Made by a program: the position numbers and the translations under genes. A model generated the notes under the pieces. That model saw nothing but the letters and a program-made list of their open reading frames with translations, was not told the DNA's origin and did no database searches. A stretch of 21,300 nucleotides of DNA from the NCBI GenBank assembly GCA_003241485.1, contig QFQD01000059.1:1-21300 (forward strand), in the 5' to 3' direction. The stretch comes from Ancylobacter novellus (GTDB lineage: Bacteria; Pseudomonadota; Alphaproteobacteria; Rhizobiales; Xanthobacteraceae). Positions 15,559 to 21,300 of the stretch are shown here, piece after piece (positions within the stretch are counted from its first letter, which is position 1; each line of letters begins with the position of its first letter).

Positions 15559-16110
15559 GCATCGCCCCCGGCTTCTGGAGCCTGCGCATTGCCCGACATT
15601 GCCGGATTTTGCAACGACGCATCGACGGCAGGTGGGGGCGCCGGCAAACCGGGCGCCCTAAGAGGGTCGGTAAGTATTCGCTGGGTCGTTCTGCTGGAGA
15701 GCGTTGTAATTGGGCTCTTCGGCCGTGTCGCAAAAGCTATAAGCGCTGTGCGGCCCAGGTTGTTCGCAGAGCTTGCGGTTTCTGAAGAGGAGCTGGTTGG
15801 GGCCGCCCGAGGCGAGGTGAGCCCTTCCGGTCCTGCACCCGCGTGGGGGTCTTTCACCGCCAGACTTGCTTCGGCCCGCTGCCCTTACCCGTTGCTCGGC
15901 GCGCCAGCACGTCCGGATGATCCATTTTTTCGCGCTCCACAGACCTCACGCCTATTTTAGAGCCGCTCCAACTTGACTGCGGAGGGGGCTTGGGTTTTCG
16001 TAAAGATGATCTTGGGGCCGAGGTCATCTTATTGGCGGTCCGGTATCTCCGTGCGCATTTATTTCGGGTACTAGATACGTAATACAAGCTGCCGATCAGC
16101 GGAGCACTCC
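15559..16110. other. Intergenic region between divergent acyltransferase and membrane-sensor genes
   Basis: These 552 bp contain no gene I can support. Base composition falls towards the right, with AT-richer stretches near 15940-16090. One clear element is a hairpin at 16003-16030. The region should contain both divergent promoters. The ribosome-binding site GGAG for the GTG start at 16111 lies at its right end. Confidence 0.5.
16003..16030. promoter_or_regulatory. 10-bp inverted repeat upstream of the membrane-EAL-Kai cluster
   Basis: AAGATGATCT (16003-16012) faces AGGTCATCTT (16021-16030) across 8 bases. The arms match at 9 of 10 positions, the tenth being a G-U pair in RNA. It lies about 80 bp before the first start codon of the cluster and has no U-run on the plus strand, so it looks more like an operator or leader stem than a terminator. 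Confidence 0.4.
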
Positions 16111-16755
16111 GTGCCCAATCGTGGTGTCTGGAACAGTAACAAAGTCTATCCGAAGTCGAGTTTTTTTCGACGAAGTGTGCGCCTTGCTCCAAAGCTTGCT
16201 CTTGCCGCCATAGGGTGCGCGATATTCGGCCTTGGCACCTTTGGTTTTGGCTGGGGAATAGAGATCTTTCCCGGCATCAACGTGCGCACCCTGCCGTTGA
16301 ATTCCGCAGCTCTCCTGCTGATCGGCATCGCAGCGTACCGGCTGCGGCCGCAGATGCCGGCGTGGCCGACCTATGGCCTCGCGCTGATGGCTGTCGTGCT
16401 GGCTGCCGCCAAGCAGCTCATGGTTCTGAACGAGTGGATCAAAGGTCCGACCACGCTTAACAGTACCATCATGATCTGGCTTCTCGCGCTTGCGCTGGTG
16501 CTCGCGGCGCGTCGCCGGATCATCGCCAGCCAGTTCGTCGCATTCCTGTCCATGCTGCCGCCGTCCGTCTTCCTGCTCGGCATGCTGTATTCGGCCAATT
16601 CCTACGAGGGCACGGTGATCGTCGTCGTGTTCGCGAGCGGTCTGCTCTCCGCGGCTTCCATCCTCTGCGGAACGCGGCGTATCGCGGGCCCATGCGCCAT
16701 TTCCTCTCGCCTGAACCGGTGGGCCAGCTTCAGCGCATCCGTCTCACGACGCTGA
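16111..16755 (+). CDS. Membrane sensor domain, probable N-terminal part of the EAL protein
   Basis: The GTG at 16111 has GGAG at 6-bp spacing. The frame encodes about six transmembrane helices, near residues 29-54, 60-78, 86-106, 114-135, 142-161 and 167-187, with short loops. It has no catalytic motif. After residue 190 the frame turns into a Ser/Arg-rich tail that ends at 16755, while the neighbouring frame continues with two more helices and an EAL domain. In that frame the cytoplasmic loop RRIA-GP-MRHFLSPEPVG would join smoothly, giving an eight-helix membrane sensor plus EAL of about 539 residues. So this is probably the first part of a frameshifted gene or of a frameshift-expressed protein. 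The early codons are less GC-rich than the neighbours. Confidence 0.65.
   Translation: MPNRGVWNSNKVYPKSSFFRRSVRLAPKLALAAIGCAIFGLGTFGFGWGIEIFPGINVRTLPLNSAALLLIGIAAYRLRPQMPAWPTYGLALMAVVLAAAKQLMVLNEWIKGPTTLNSTIMIWLLALALVLAARRRIIASQFVAFLSMLPPSVFLLGMLYSANSYEGTVIVVVFASGLLSAASILCGTRRIAGPCAISSRLNRWASFSASVSRR
16686..16692 (+). other. GGGCCCA heptamer at the frame change
   Basis: In the frame of the upstream membrane ORF the bases read G|GGC|CCA, which has the X XXY YYZ form of a -1 slippery site. A single -1 slip here gives GGG CCC ATG and enters the EAL frame exactly. GC-only slippery sites are usually weak, and I see no compelling stimulatory stem or pseudoknot downstream. The same run of G and C bases could also be the site of a one-base deletion or a sequencing error. 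Confidence 0.4.
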
Positions 16756-17729
16756 CCATCGCGACGATCGGCATTGGCTTCATCGGGGCGAAGCTCGGCT
16801 TCCACCGGGAGGTGGTGCCGCTGCTGATTACGGCGCTGGTGGCGATCATCATTGTCATGGTGACCGATATTTCGGGCTATCTCGGCCGCGTCGCAGATAA
16901 AAATGCGCATACGCCCCCCGTCGCCGCCGATCTTCTGCCCTTGATCTCCAAGATCAGCGAGGGCCTGGAACGCGGCGAGTTCAGCGTGCATTTCCAGCCA
17001 CAGGTCGACCTTTCCACCAACCGCACGGTGGGGATGGAGGCGCTGGCGCGCTGGAATGATCCTGAAAAGGGCATGATCTCGCCGGGCATCTTCATCCCGG
17101 CGGCGGAAGCCAGCGGCATGATCGTTCCGCTGGGCAGCTGGGTTCTTGAAAGCGCCTGCAAGCAAGGCGTGCGGTGGAATTCCACCGCTCTCGCGGGGAT
17201 CGACATTTCGGTGAACGTGTCGCCGGTCCAGTTCAAGACGCCCGGTTTCGTGGAGACCGTTCAGGACATTCTGCGCCGGACGGGTTTTCCGCCCGAGCGC
17301 CTGATCCTCGAACTCACCGAGAGCGCGATGGTGCGCCGGGGCGAAAAGGGGTTCCAGGCGCTCTGGGCCCTTCACGAACTCGGCTTGCAGATTTCAATCG
17401 ACGATTTCGGCACCGGCTATTCCTGTCTGGCCTATCTGCGCGACCTTCCGGTCAACTATCTCAAGATCGACCAGTCCTTCGTGCAGCGTCTGCCCAACCG
17501 GGAAAGCGATGTGGTGATCGCGCGGTCGATTGTCGGTCTGGGAAGGGGGCTTGGGCTGACGATCGTCGCCGAGGGCGTGGAAACCATTGAACAGGCTGAT
17601 TTTCTCAAGGGGATATGGTGCGACAAGGCGCAGGGGTATCTCTACAGCCCCCCGCTCGACGCGGATGGGGCACTGGCCTGGGTCATAGGCGCATCCGCCG
17701 ATAGCCGGCCGCTGACAAAATTGAGCTGA
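16692..17729 (+). CDS. EAL-domain c-di-GMP phosphodiesterase with two membrane helices
   Basis: From ATG 16692 the frame gives 345 residues: two transmembrane helices (about 17-35 and 41-60), a linker, then an EAL domain (about 82-330). EAL domains hydrolyse cyclic di-GMP to pGpG. The catalytic set is complete: Glu116 in MEALARW, Asn175 in NVSPVQF, Glu207 in LELTES, Asp237/Asp238 in IDDFGTGYS, Lys258 in YLKIDQSF, Glu294 in VAEGVET and Gln314 in QGYLYSPP. There is no GGDEF domain, so it should be a pure phosphodiesterase. The ATG lacks a ribosome-binding site and lies 64 bp inside the upstream membrane ORF, which suggests the two form one protein. kaiC starts 56 bp after the stop on the same strand, probably in the same operon. 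Confidence 0.85.
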   Translation: MRHFLSPEPVGQLQRIRLTTLTIATIGIGFIGAKLGFHREVVPLLITALVAIIIVMVTDISGYLGRVADKNAHTPPVAADLLPLISKISEGLERGEFSVHFQPQVDLSTNRTVGMEALARWNDPEKGMISPGIFIPAAEASGMIVPLGSWVLESACKQGVRWNSTALAGIDISVNVSPVQFKTPGFVETVQDILRRTGFPPERLILELTESAMVRRGEKGFQALWALHELGLQISIDDFGTGYSCLAYLRDLPVNYLKIDQSFVQRLPNRESDVVIARSIVGLGRGLGLTIVAEGVETIEQADFLKGIWCDKAQGYLYSPPLDADGALAWVIGASADSRPLTKLS

Positions 17730-17785
17730 GATTGTCCTTCCGGTCGCGGTGGGTGCGGCCACACGACGTGGAAAAGGCGAGGTTC

Positions 17786-19498
17786 ATGCCGGCAACGCAG
17801 GATTCACCAGCAACGGCGCGAAAGATGCCGACCGGCATTGCGGGTTTCGACCGTATGTCCGGCGGAGGATTGCCGCGAGGGCGCGTTACCGCCATCGTCG
17901 GAACCGCCGGCGCCGGCAAGACGGTCTTCGCCATGCAATCCATGGCCAGTCTGGTGAAAGCGGGCGGCAATGGCGTCTTCGTGTCCTTCGAGCAGTCCCC
18001 CCAGAGCGTGCGCGAGAGCTTTCGTGCGTTCGACTGGGATGTTGAGGAATTGCTGGAGGCGGGGCGGATCTGCATCGTCGATGGGCGGCTGCGCAGTGAC
18101 GTTGCCGTCAGCGGGTCCTTCGACATCGCCGGCCTTCTGGCGTGCGTCGACGGCGCATTTCCATCGGGCGCGCCAAGCTGTATCGCCTTTGACGGCATCG
18201 ACGCGCTTCTGACGATCCTCGACAGCACCGCGCTCCAGCGCACCGAATTGCTGCGGCTGCAGGAATATGCCGAACAGCTGCCCTCGACTGTGATCCTGAC
18301 GCTCAAGCTCTACCCCAATATGTCCGCCGGGTTCGAGGAGATGGCGCTGTACATGGCGGATTGCGTCGTGGAGCTCGAACGCAGCACGGAAGACGGGCTG
18401 GCAAACCGCAGTGTGCGCATCCAGAAATATCGCAGCTCGGGCCACGCCCAGAGCCGCGTGCCCTTTCTCATGACCGAGAAAGGCATCGAGATTGCCGCCA
18501 TCGCGCCGGAGCCCGCCAGGTTCCCGGTCAGCAGCGAGCGGCTGTCCCTCGGCATTCCCCGTCTGGACGAAATGCTGGCCGGTGGCATCTTCCGCGGCAG
18601 CAGCACGCTTCTGTCCGGTTCGCCCGGTACCGCCAAGACGACGCTCGGCAACAGCTTTATCCGCGCAAGCTGCGCGCAGGGCGAGCGGGCGCTCGCCATC
18701 TTCTTCGATGAGAGCCCGGGTGAAATCGTCCGCAACGCGGCGTCGGTCAATATCGAGTTCGCGCCGCATGTCGATTCCGGTCTTCTCAGGCTGCACGGCA
18801 TGGCGGGCCGCTCGGCGGGTGCCGACGAGTTCGCTCACGAGATCGCCGGCCAGGTCCGCGAGCACCGGCCCCGGCATCTGCTGATTGATCCGGTCTCCAC
18901 CTTCACGGGCTCGGAAAGCTCGCAGAATGCGGTGCGCCGGCTGCTGCTGATGTGCAAGCATGAGGGCATCACTGTCGTGATGACCAGTCTGCTCGACCGC
19001 GTGCAGGGCGAGAGCGAGGTGACGCGATCCTATGTGTCGACCCTGTGCGACAACTGGATCCACCTCGCCTATGTGGTCCAGAGCGGCGAGCGCAACCGCA
19101 GCCTCACCATCGTGAAGTCGCGCGGTTCGGCGCATTCCAACCAGGTGGGGGAACTTCTCCTCTCCAGCGACGGCATCTCCATCGCCGATGCCTTCACCGA
19201 GGATGGCGCCGTGCTGATGGGCTCGCTGCGCTGGCAGAAGGAACGCGCCAACGAAAACGCCCTGCATAACGCGCGATTGGAAGCGGATCGCCTTGAGCGC
19301 GAGACCGAACGCGACATTGAGGAGCTGGAACGCCGTCGCTCCTCGCTTGAGGCCGAACTGAACCAGAAGCGGGAAGACCTCGACCGGGTGCGGGGACAGG
19401 CGCATGACGCCGTGCGGACCGAGGAAGAGCGCCGCGACGTGCTCAGCCGACGCCGCGGCGGACTGTCGGATGCGGTACAGCCGGGTGGAGACGCATGA
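17786..19498 (+). CDS. kaiC: KaiC-like double-domain RecA-type ATPase/kinase
   Basis: KaiC forms hexamers with an ATPase ring (CI) and a kinase ring (CII). From ATG 17786 (AAAGG at 8 bp) this protein has 570 residues. CI: GFDRMSGGGLPRG, Walker A GTAGAGKT (39-46) and Glu69 in FEQSP. CII: GIPRLDEMLAGGIFRG, Walker A GSPGTAKTT (278-286, with Ala before Lys instead of the usual Gly), Asp308-Glu309 in FDESP, LLIDPVSTF, and VSTLCDNWIHLAY, where Ser418-Thr419 align with the phosphorylated Ser431-Thr432 of Synechococcus KaiC. KSRGS follows, as in the KMRGS of KaiC. After about residue 480 comes an Arg/Glu-rich coiled coil of about 75 residues that is not part of cyanobacterial KaiC. A TTG at 17732 could extend the N-terminus by 18. 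kaiB overlaps its stop; kaiA is absent from the window. Confidence 0.92.
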   Translation: MPATQDSPATARKMPTGIAGFDRMSGGGLPRGRVTAIVGTAGAGKTVFAMQSMASLVKAGGNGVFVSFEQSPQSVRESFRAFDWDVEELLEAGRICIVDGRLRSDVAVSGSFDIAGLLACVDGAFPSGAPSCIAFDGIDALLTILDSTALQRTELLRLQEYAEQLPSTVILTLKLYPNMSAGFEEMALYMADCVVELERSTEDGLANRSVRIQKYRSSGHAQSRVPFLMTEKGIEIAAIAPEPARFPVSSERLSLGIPRLDEMLAGGIFRGSSTLLSGSPGTAKTTLGNSFIRASCAQGERALAIFFDESPGEIVRNAASVNIEFAPHVDSGLLRLHGMAGRSAGADEFAHEIAGQVREHRPRHLLIDPVSTFTGSESSQNAVRRLLLMCKHEGITVVMTSLLDRVQGESEVTRSYVSTLCDNWIHLAYVVQSGERNRSLTIVKSRGSAHSNQVGELLLSSDGISIADAFTEDGAVLMGSLRWQKERANENALHNARLEADRLERETERDIEELERRRSSLEAELNQKREDLDRVRGQAHDAVRTEEERRDVLSRRRGGLSDAVQPGGDA

Positions 19499-19818
19499 TG
19501 ACGGACCTCGACCTTGCATCTTCCGGCCACGAGCCGCCCCTGCCGCCCTCCATTGAGCTGGAATTGTATGTGGCGGGCGATACCTTCAACTCGCGCAGGG
19601 CAATCACCAATCTGGAGGAGCTGCTGCGATCCCTCGGCCGCGAGATTCCCTTTACGGTGATCGATGTGCTCAAGGACCCCCACGCCGCCTTCCGGCGCGG
19701 CATTTTCGGCACCCCGGCGCTCATCACGCGAGTTGGGGATCGGCAGACACTGATCCTCGGCGATCTCAGCAATTCAGAGCCTGTGCTGCGGAGTATCGAG
19801 CTTTCCGTGGCAAGGTAG
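19495..19818 (+). CDS. kaiB: KaiB-like protein
   Basis: A 107-residue thioredoxin-like-fold protein of the KaiB family, which in cyanobacteria binds the CI ring of phosphorylated KaiC and triggers dephosphorylation. Conserved blocks are LELYVAGDTFNSRRAI (compare LYVAGNTPNS), VIDVLKDPHAAF (VIDVLKNPQLA), FGTPALI (ATPTLAK) and LILGDLSNSEPVL (IIGDLSNREKVL). It has an N-terminal extension of about 18 residues, and the acidic C-terminal tail of cyanobacterial KaiB is missing. ATG 19495 overlaps the kaiC stop as ATGA. A second ATG at 19498 has better spacing (7 bp) from GGTGGAG. Tight coupling to kaiC argues that the two act together. Confidence 0.92.
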   Translation: MMTDLDLASSGHEPPLPPSIELELYVAGDTFNSRRAITNLEELLRSLGREIPFTVIDVLKDPHAAFRRGIFGTPALITRVGDRQTLILGDLSNSEPVLRSIELSVAR

Positions 19819-20168
19819 GCCATGGCTTCCGACATCGGCAGGGGCGCCGTCCGTGAGCCGGCCCTTGTCAGCCGGCGGCAGCATCACACCCCCGGTCGTC
19901 GCTCCGGTCCCCGCGGGTGAGCGCGACGTCCTCGATGGGAAGCCCGTGGCCGGCGCAACGCGTCGTGCGAAGCGGAAACTTCCGTGCGACCTACCTTGGA
20001 ATGGCCCAAAACAGGGACCTTGATGGCGTTGTCGCAAGCGCGGCTCAAGCCTAACCTGCGACAGGCGATACCGACACGCACATCACCTCTGGCCCGACGA
20101 CGTCTCGTCGCGGCAACGGGGAACTGCGTCCTGCTTTCCGGGCGCCGGAGGATCGCCGAGGAGGGATC
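19819..20168. other. Intergenic region between kaiB and iorA with palindromes
   Basis: These 350 bp hold no gene I can support. Three dyads stand out. GCCGGC-N8-GCCGGC (19857-19876) follows kaiB and may act as a weak terminator stem. CGGAA-ac-TTCCG (19973-19984) and CGACGA-cgtc-TCGTCG (20095-20110) lie before iorA and could be operators. The iorA ribosome-binding site GAGGAGGG is at the right end. Confidence 0.45.
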
Positions 20169-20621
20169 ATGACGGAACTCACCATCAACGGCGCCGCACA
20201 TCGCGTCGACGTTCCCGACGAGACACCGCTCCTGTGGGTGCTGCGGGACGTGCTGGGGATGACGGGCACGAAGTTCGGCTGCGGCATCGCACAGTGCGGG
20301 GCGTGCACGGTGCATCTCGACGGCGTCGCGGTGCGCTCCTGCCAGCTGGCAGTGGGCGATATCGGCACGCGGGCGATCACCACCATCGAGGGCATCGGCC
20401 AGACCGCCGAGGGCGCGAAGATCCAGCAGGCCTGGCTCGACCTCGAAGTCATCCAGTGCGGCTACTGCCAGCCGGGCCAGATCATGTCGGCGGCCGCGCT
20501 GCTGGCGGCAAACCCGCACCCGGCCGATGCCGATATCGACGCCGCCATGGCCGGCAATCTTTGCCGCTGCGGCACGTATGTGCGCATTCGCGAAGGGATC
20601 AAACATGCTGCGCGATCCTGA
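20169..20621 (+). CDS. iorA: Isoquinoline 1-oxidoreductase-type alpha subunit, 2x[2Fe-2S]
   Basis: A 150-residue small subunit of a molybdenum hydroxylase of the xanthine-oxidase family. Cys38, Cys43, Cys46 and Cys58 (FGCGIAQCGACTVHLDG) bind the plant-ferredoxin-like cluster; Cys97, Cys100, Cys132 and Cys134 (QCGYCQPGQ, NLCRCGTY) bind the second cluster in the helical domain. It passes electrons from the molybdenum site of the large subunit to an acceptor. The two-subunit form without an FAD subunit is typical of isoquinoline 1-oxidoreductase and periplasmic aldehyde dehydrogenases. The ATG at 20169 has an excellent ribosome-binding site, and the stop overlaps the next gene by 17 bp. Confidence 0.93.
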   Translation: MTELTINGAAHRVDVPDETPLLWVLRDVLGMTGTKFGCGIAQCGACTVHLDGVAVRSCQLAVGDIGTRAITTIEGIGQTAEGAKIQQAWLDLEVIQCGYCQPGQIMSAAALLAANPHPADADIDAAMAGNLCRCGTYVRIREGIKHAARS

Positions 20622-21300
20622 AACCGGCGCCGGCGGGCCCGCGCTTTCCCGGCGCTCGCTGCTGCGTGGCGGCGTTGCCCTCATGGGCGGGCTGATGATC
20701 GGCATCGAGCTGCCCGCCCGGCGCGCGCGTGCCGACGAGCCCGCGCCTGTCGGCGCCGCGCTCAACGCCTTCGTGCATGTGCCGGCGGAAGGGCCGGTGC
20801 GGCTCATCATGCCCGCCGTCGAGATGGGGCAGGGGGTCTACACCTCGCAGGCCATGTGCCTGGGCGAGGAACTCGACATCGGCCTCGACCAGATTGTCGC
20901 CATCCACGCCCCTGCCGACCAGGCGAAGTACGGCAATCCGCTGTTCGTGGTTCAGGCGACCGGCGGCTCCACCACCACCATGGCGTGGACCGAGCCGCTG
21001 CGCAAAGCCGGCGCTACGGCGCGCGCCATGCTGGTGGCTGCCGCCGCCGCCGAGTGGGGCGTCGAGCCCAACGGACTCACCACGGAGAAGGGCGTCATCA
21101 CCGATCCCGCCAGCGGCCGGACGCTGACCTACGGCGCCGTGGCCGATCGCGCCGCGACGCTGCCGGCGCCGCAGCAGGTGACGCTGAAGTCGCCGGATCG
21201 GTTCCGCCTCATCGGCACGCCGGCGCACCGTATCGACACGCCGGACAAGGCGATCGGCAAGACGGTGTACGGCATCGACGTGCTGCGGCCCGGCACGCGC
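20605..21300 (+). CDS. iorB: Isoquinoline 1-oxidoreductase-type beta subunit, molybdopterin-binding (3' end outside window)
   Basis: ATG 20605 lies within the end of iorA (17-bp overlap, AAGGG upstream) and opens a frame that reaches the right edge, 232 residues so far. The N-terminus has a twin-arginine signal (SRRSLLRGG followed by a hydrophobic stretch and ARRARA), so the folded enzyme should be exported to the periplasm with iorA carried along. The mature part shows VEMGQGVYTSQAM, ATGGSTTTMAW and EPLRKAGATARAML, hallmarks of the IorB/periplasmic aldehyde dehydrogenase group that binds molybdopterin-cytosine dinucleotide. Known members hydroxylate N-heterocycles or oxidise aldehydes. The catalytic Glu and the rest of the cofactor site are beyond the edge, so the substrate is open. 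Confidence 0.9.
   Translation, partial: MLRDPETGAGGPALSRRSLLRGGVALMGGLMIGIELPARRARADEPAPVGAALNAFVHVPAEGPVRLIMPAVEMGQGVYTSQAMCLGEELDIGLDQIVAIHAPADQAKYGNPLFVVQATGGSTTTMAWTEPLRKAGATARAMLVAAAAAEWGVEPNGLTTEKGVITDPASGRTLTYGAVADRAATLPAPQQVTLKSPDRFRLIGTPAHRIDTPDKAIGKTVYGIDVLRPGTR

Noticed and set aside
15818..15840. Minus-strand CAGGACCGGAAGG resembling the signal-recognition-particle RNA signature
   Set aside because: The 3' side lacks the required AGCAG part of the symmetrical loop and no surrounding long helix is visible.
17732..17785. TTG start 2 bp after the EAL stop, extending KaiC by 18 residues
   Set aside because: It has a weak start codon and no ribosome-binding site, while ATG 17786 has AAAGG at 8 bp; kept only as an alternative.
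17804..19519. 571-codon open frame antisense to kaiC
   Set aside because: The plus strand encodes clear Walker motifs and KaiC blocks; the antisense frame shows no domain.
19822..19920. Possible 32-codon gene immediately after kaiB
   Set aside because: The start is 3 bp after the kaiB stop but there is no independent ribosome-binding site, and the Arg/Pro/His-rich product looks non-coding.

Overview
The window is GC-rich (high G/C at third codon positions), densely coding DNA from a Gram-negative bacterium. The gene content suggests an alphaproteobacterium of the Hyphomicrobiales type, perhaps Xanthobacteraceae. Reasons are the EutBC pair without a microcompartment operon, an OxlT-type oxalate carrier, isoquinoline-oxidoreductase-type molybdenum hydroxylase genes and a KaiC/KaiB pair without kaiA. 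The taxonomy is inference. There is no rRNA, tRNA, transposase, CRISPR array or plasmid gene.

Layout. (1) 1-371: the N-terminus of a family-4 glycosyltransferase, cut by the left edge. (2) 652-5782: three unrelated MFS transporters: a 14-helix DHA2-type exporter, an MHS-type metabolite:proton symporter, and an oxalate/formate antiporter (oxlT). A 47-residue membrane peptide gene and a long AT-rich, hairpin-bearing region lie before oxlT. (3) 5846-8576, minus strand: a nitrilase-superfamily amidase translationally coupled to a ureohydrolase of the agmatinase/guanidinobutyrase type, preceded by an alpha/beta hydrolase. (4) 8759-10971: eutB-eutC, adenosylcobalamin-dependent ethanolamine ammonia-lyase. 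Regions 3 and 4 both release nitrogen from small amines, amides or guanidino compounds. (5) 10910-13427: a small minus-strand gene overlapping the eutC tail, a small acidic exported protein, a LysR regulator divergent from an SMR exporter, and an unrecognised 128-residue protein. (6) 13603-15558: a membrane acyltransferase-3/SGNH protein. (7) 16111-19818: a multi-helix membrane domain, an EAL c-di-GMP phosphodiesterase, kaiC and kaiB in one direction. (8) 20169-21300: the iron-sulfur subunit and the start of the Tat-exported molybdopterin subunit of an isoquinoline 1-oxidoreductase-type enzyme, cut by the right edge.

The most interesting part is 16111-19818. A membrane-anchored EAL protein with an intact catalytic set lies directly upstream of a two-domain KaiC-like ATPase that keeps the Ser-Thr phosphorylation pair, and kaiB follows with an ATGA overlap. 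This layout suggests a kaiA-less Kai switch or timer linked to c-di-GMP turnover. The membrane part and the EAL part lie in different frames. The crossover coincides with a GGGCCCA heptamer in the correct phase for a -1 slip. Whether this is a mutation, a sequencing error, a split gene pair or programmed frameshifting cannot be decided from this window.
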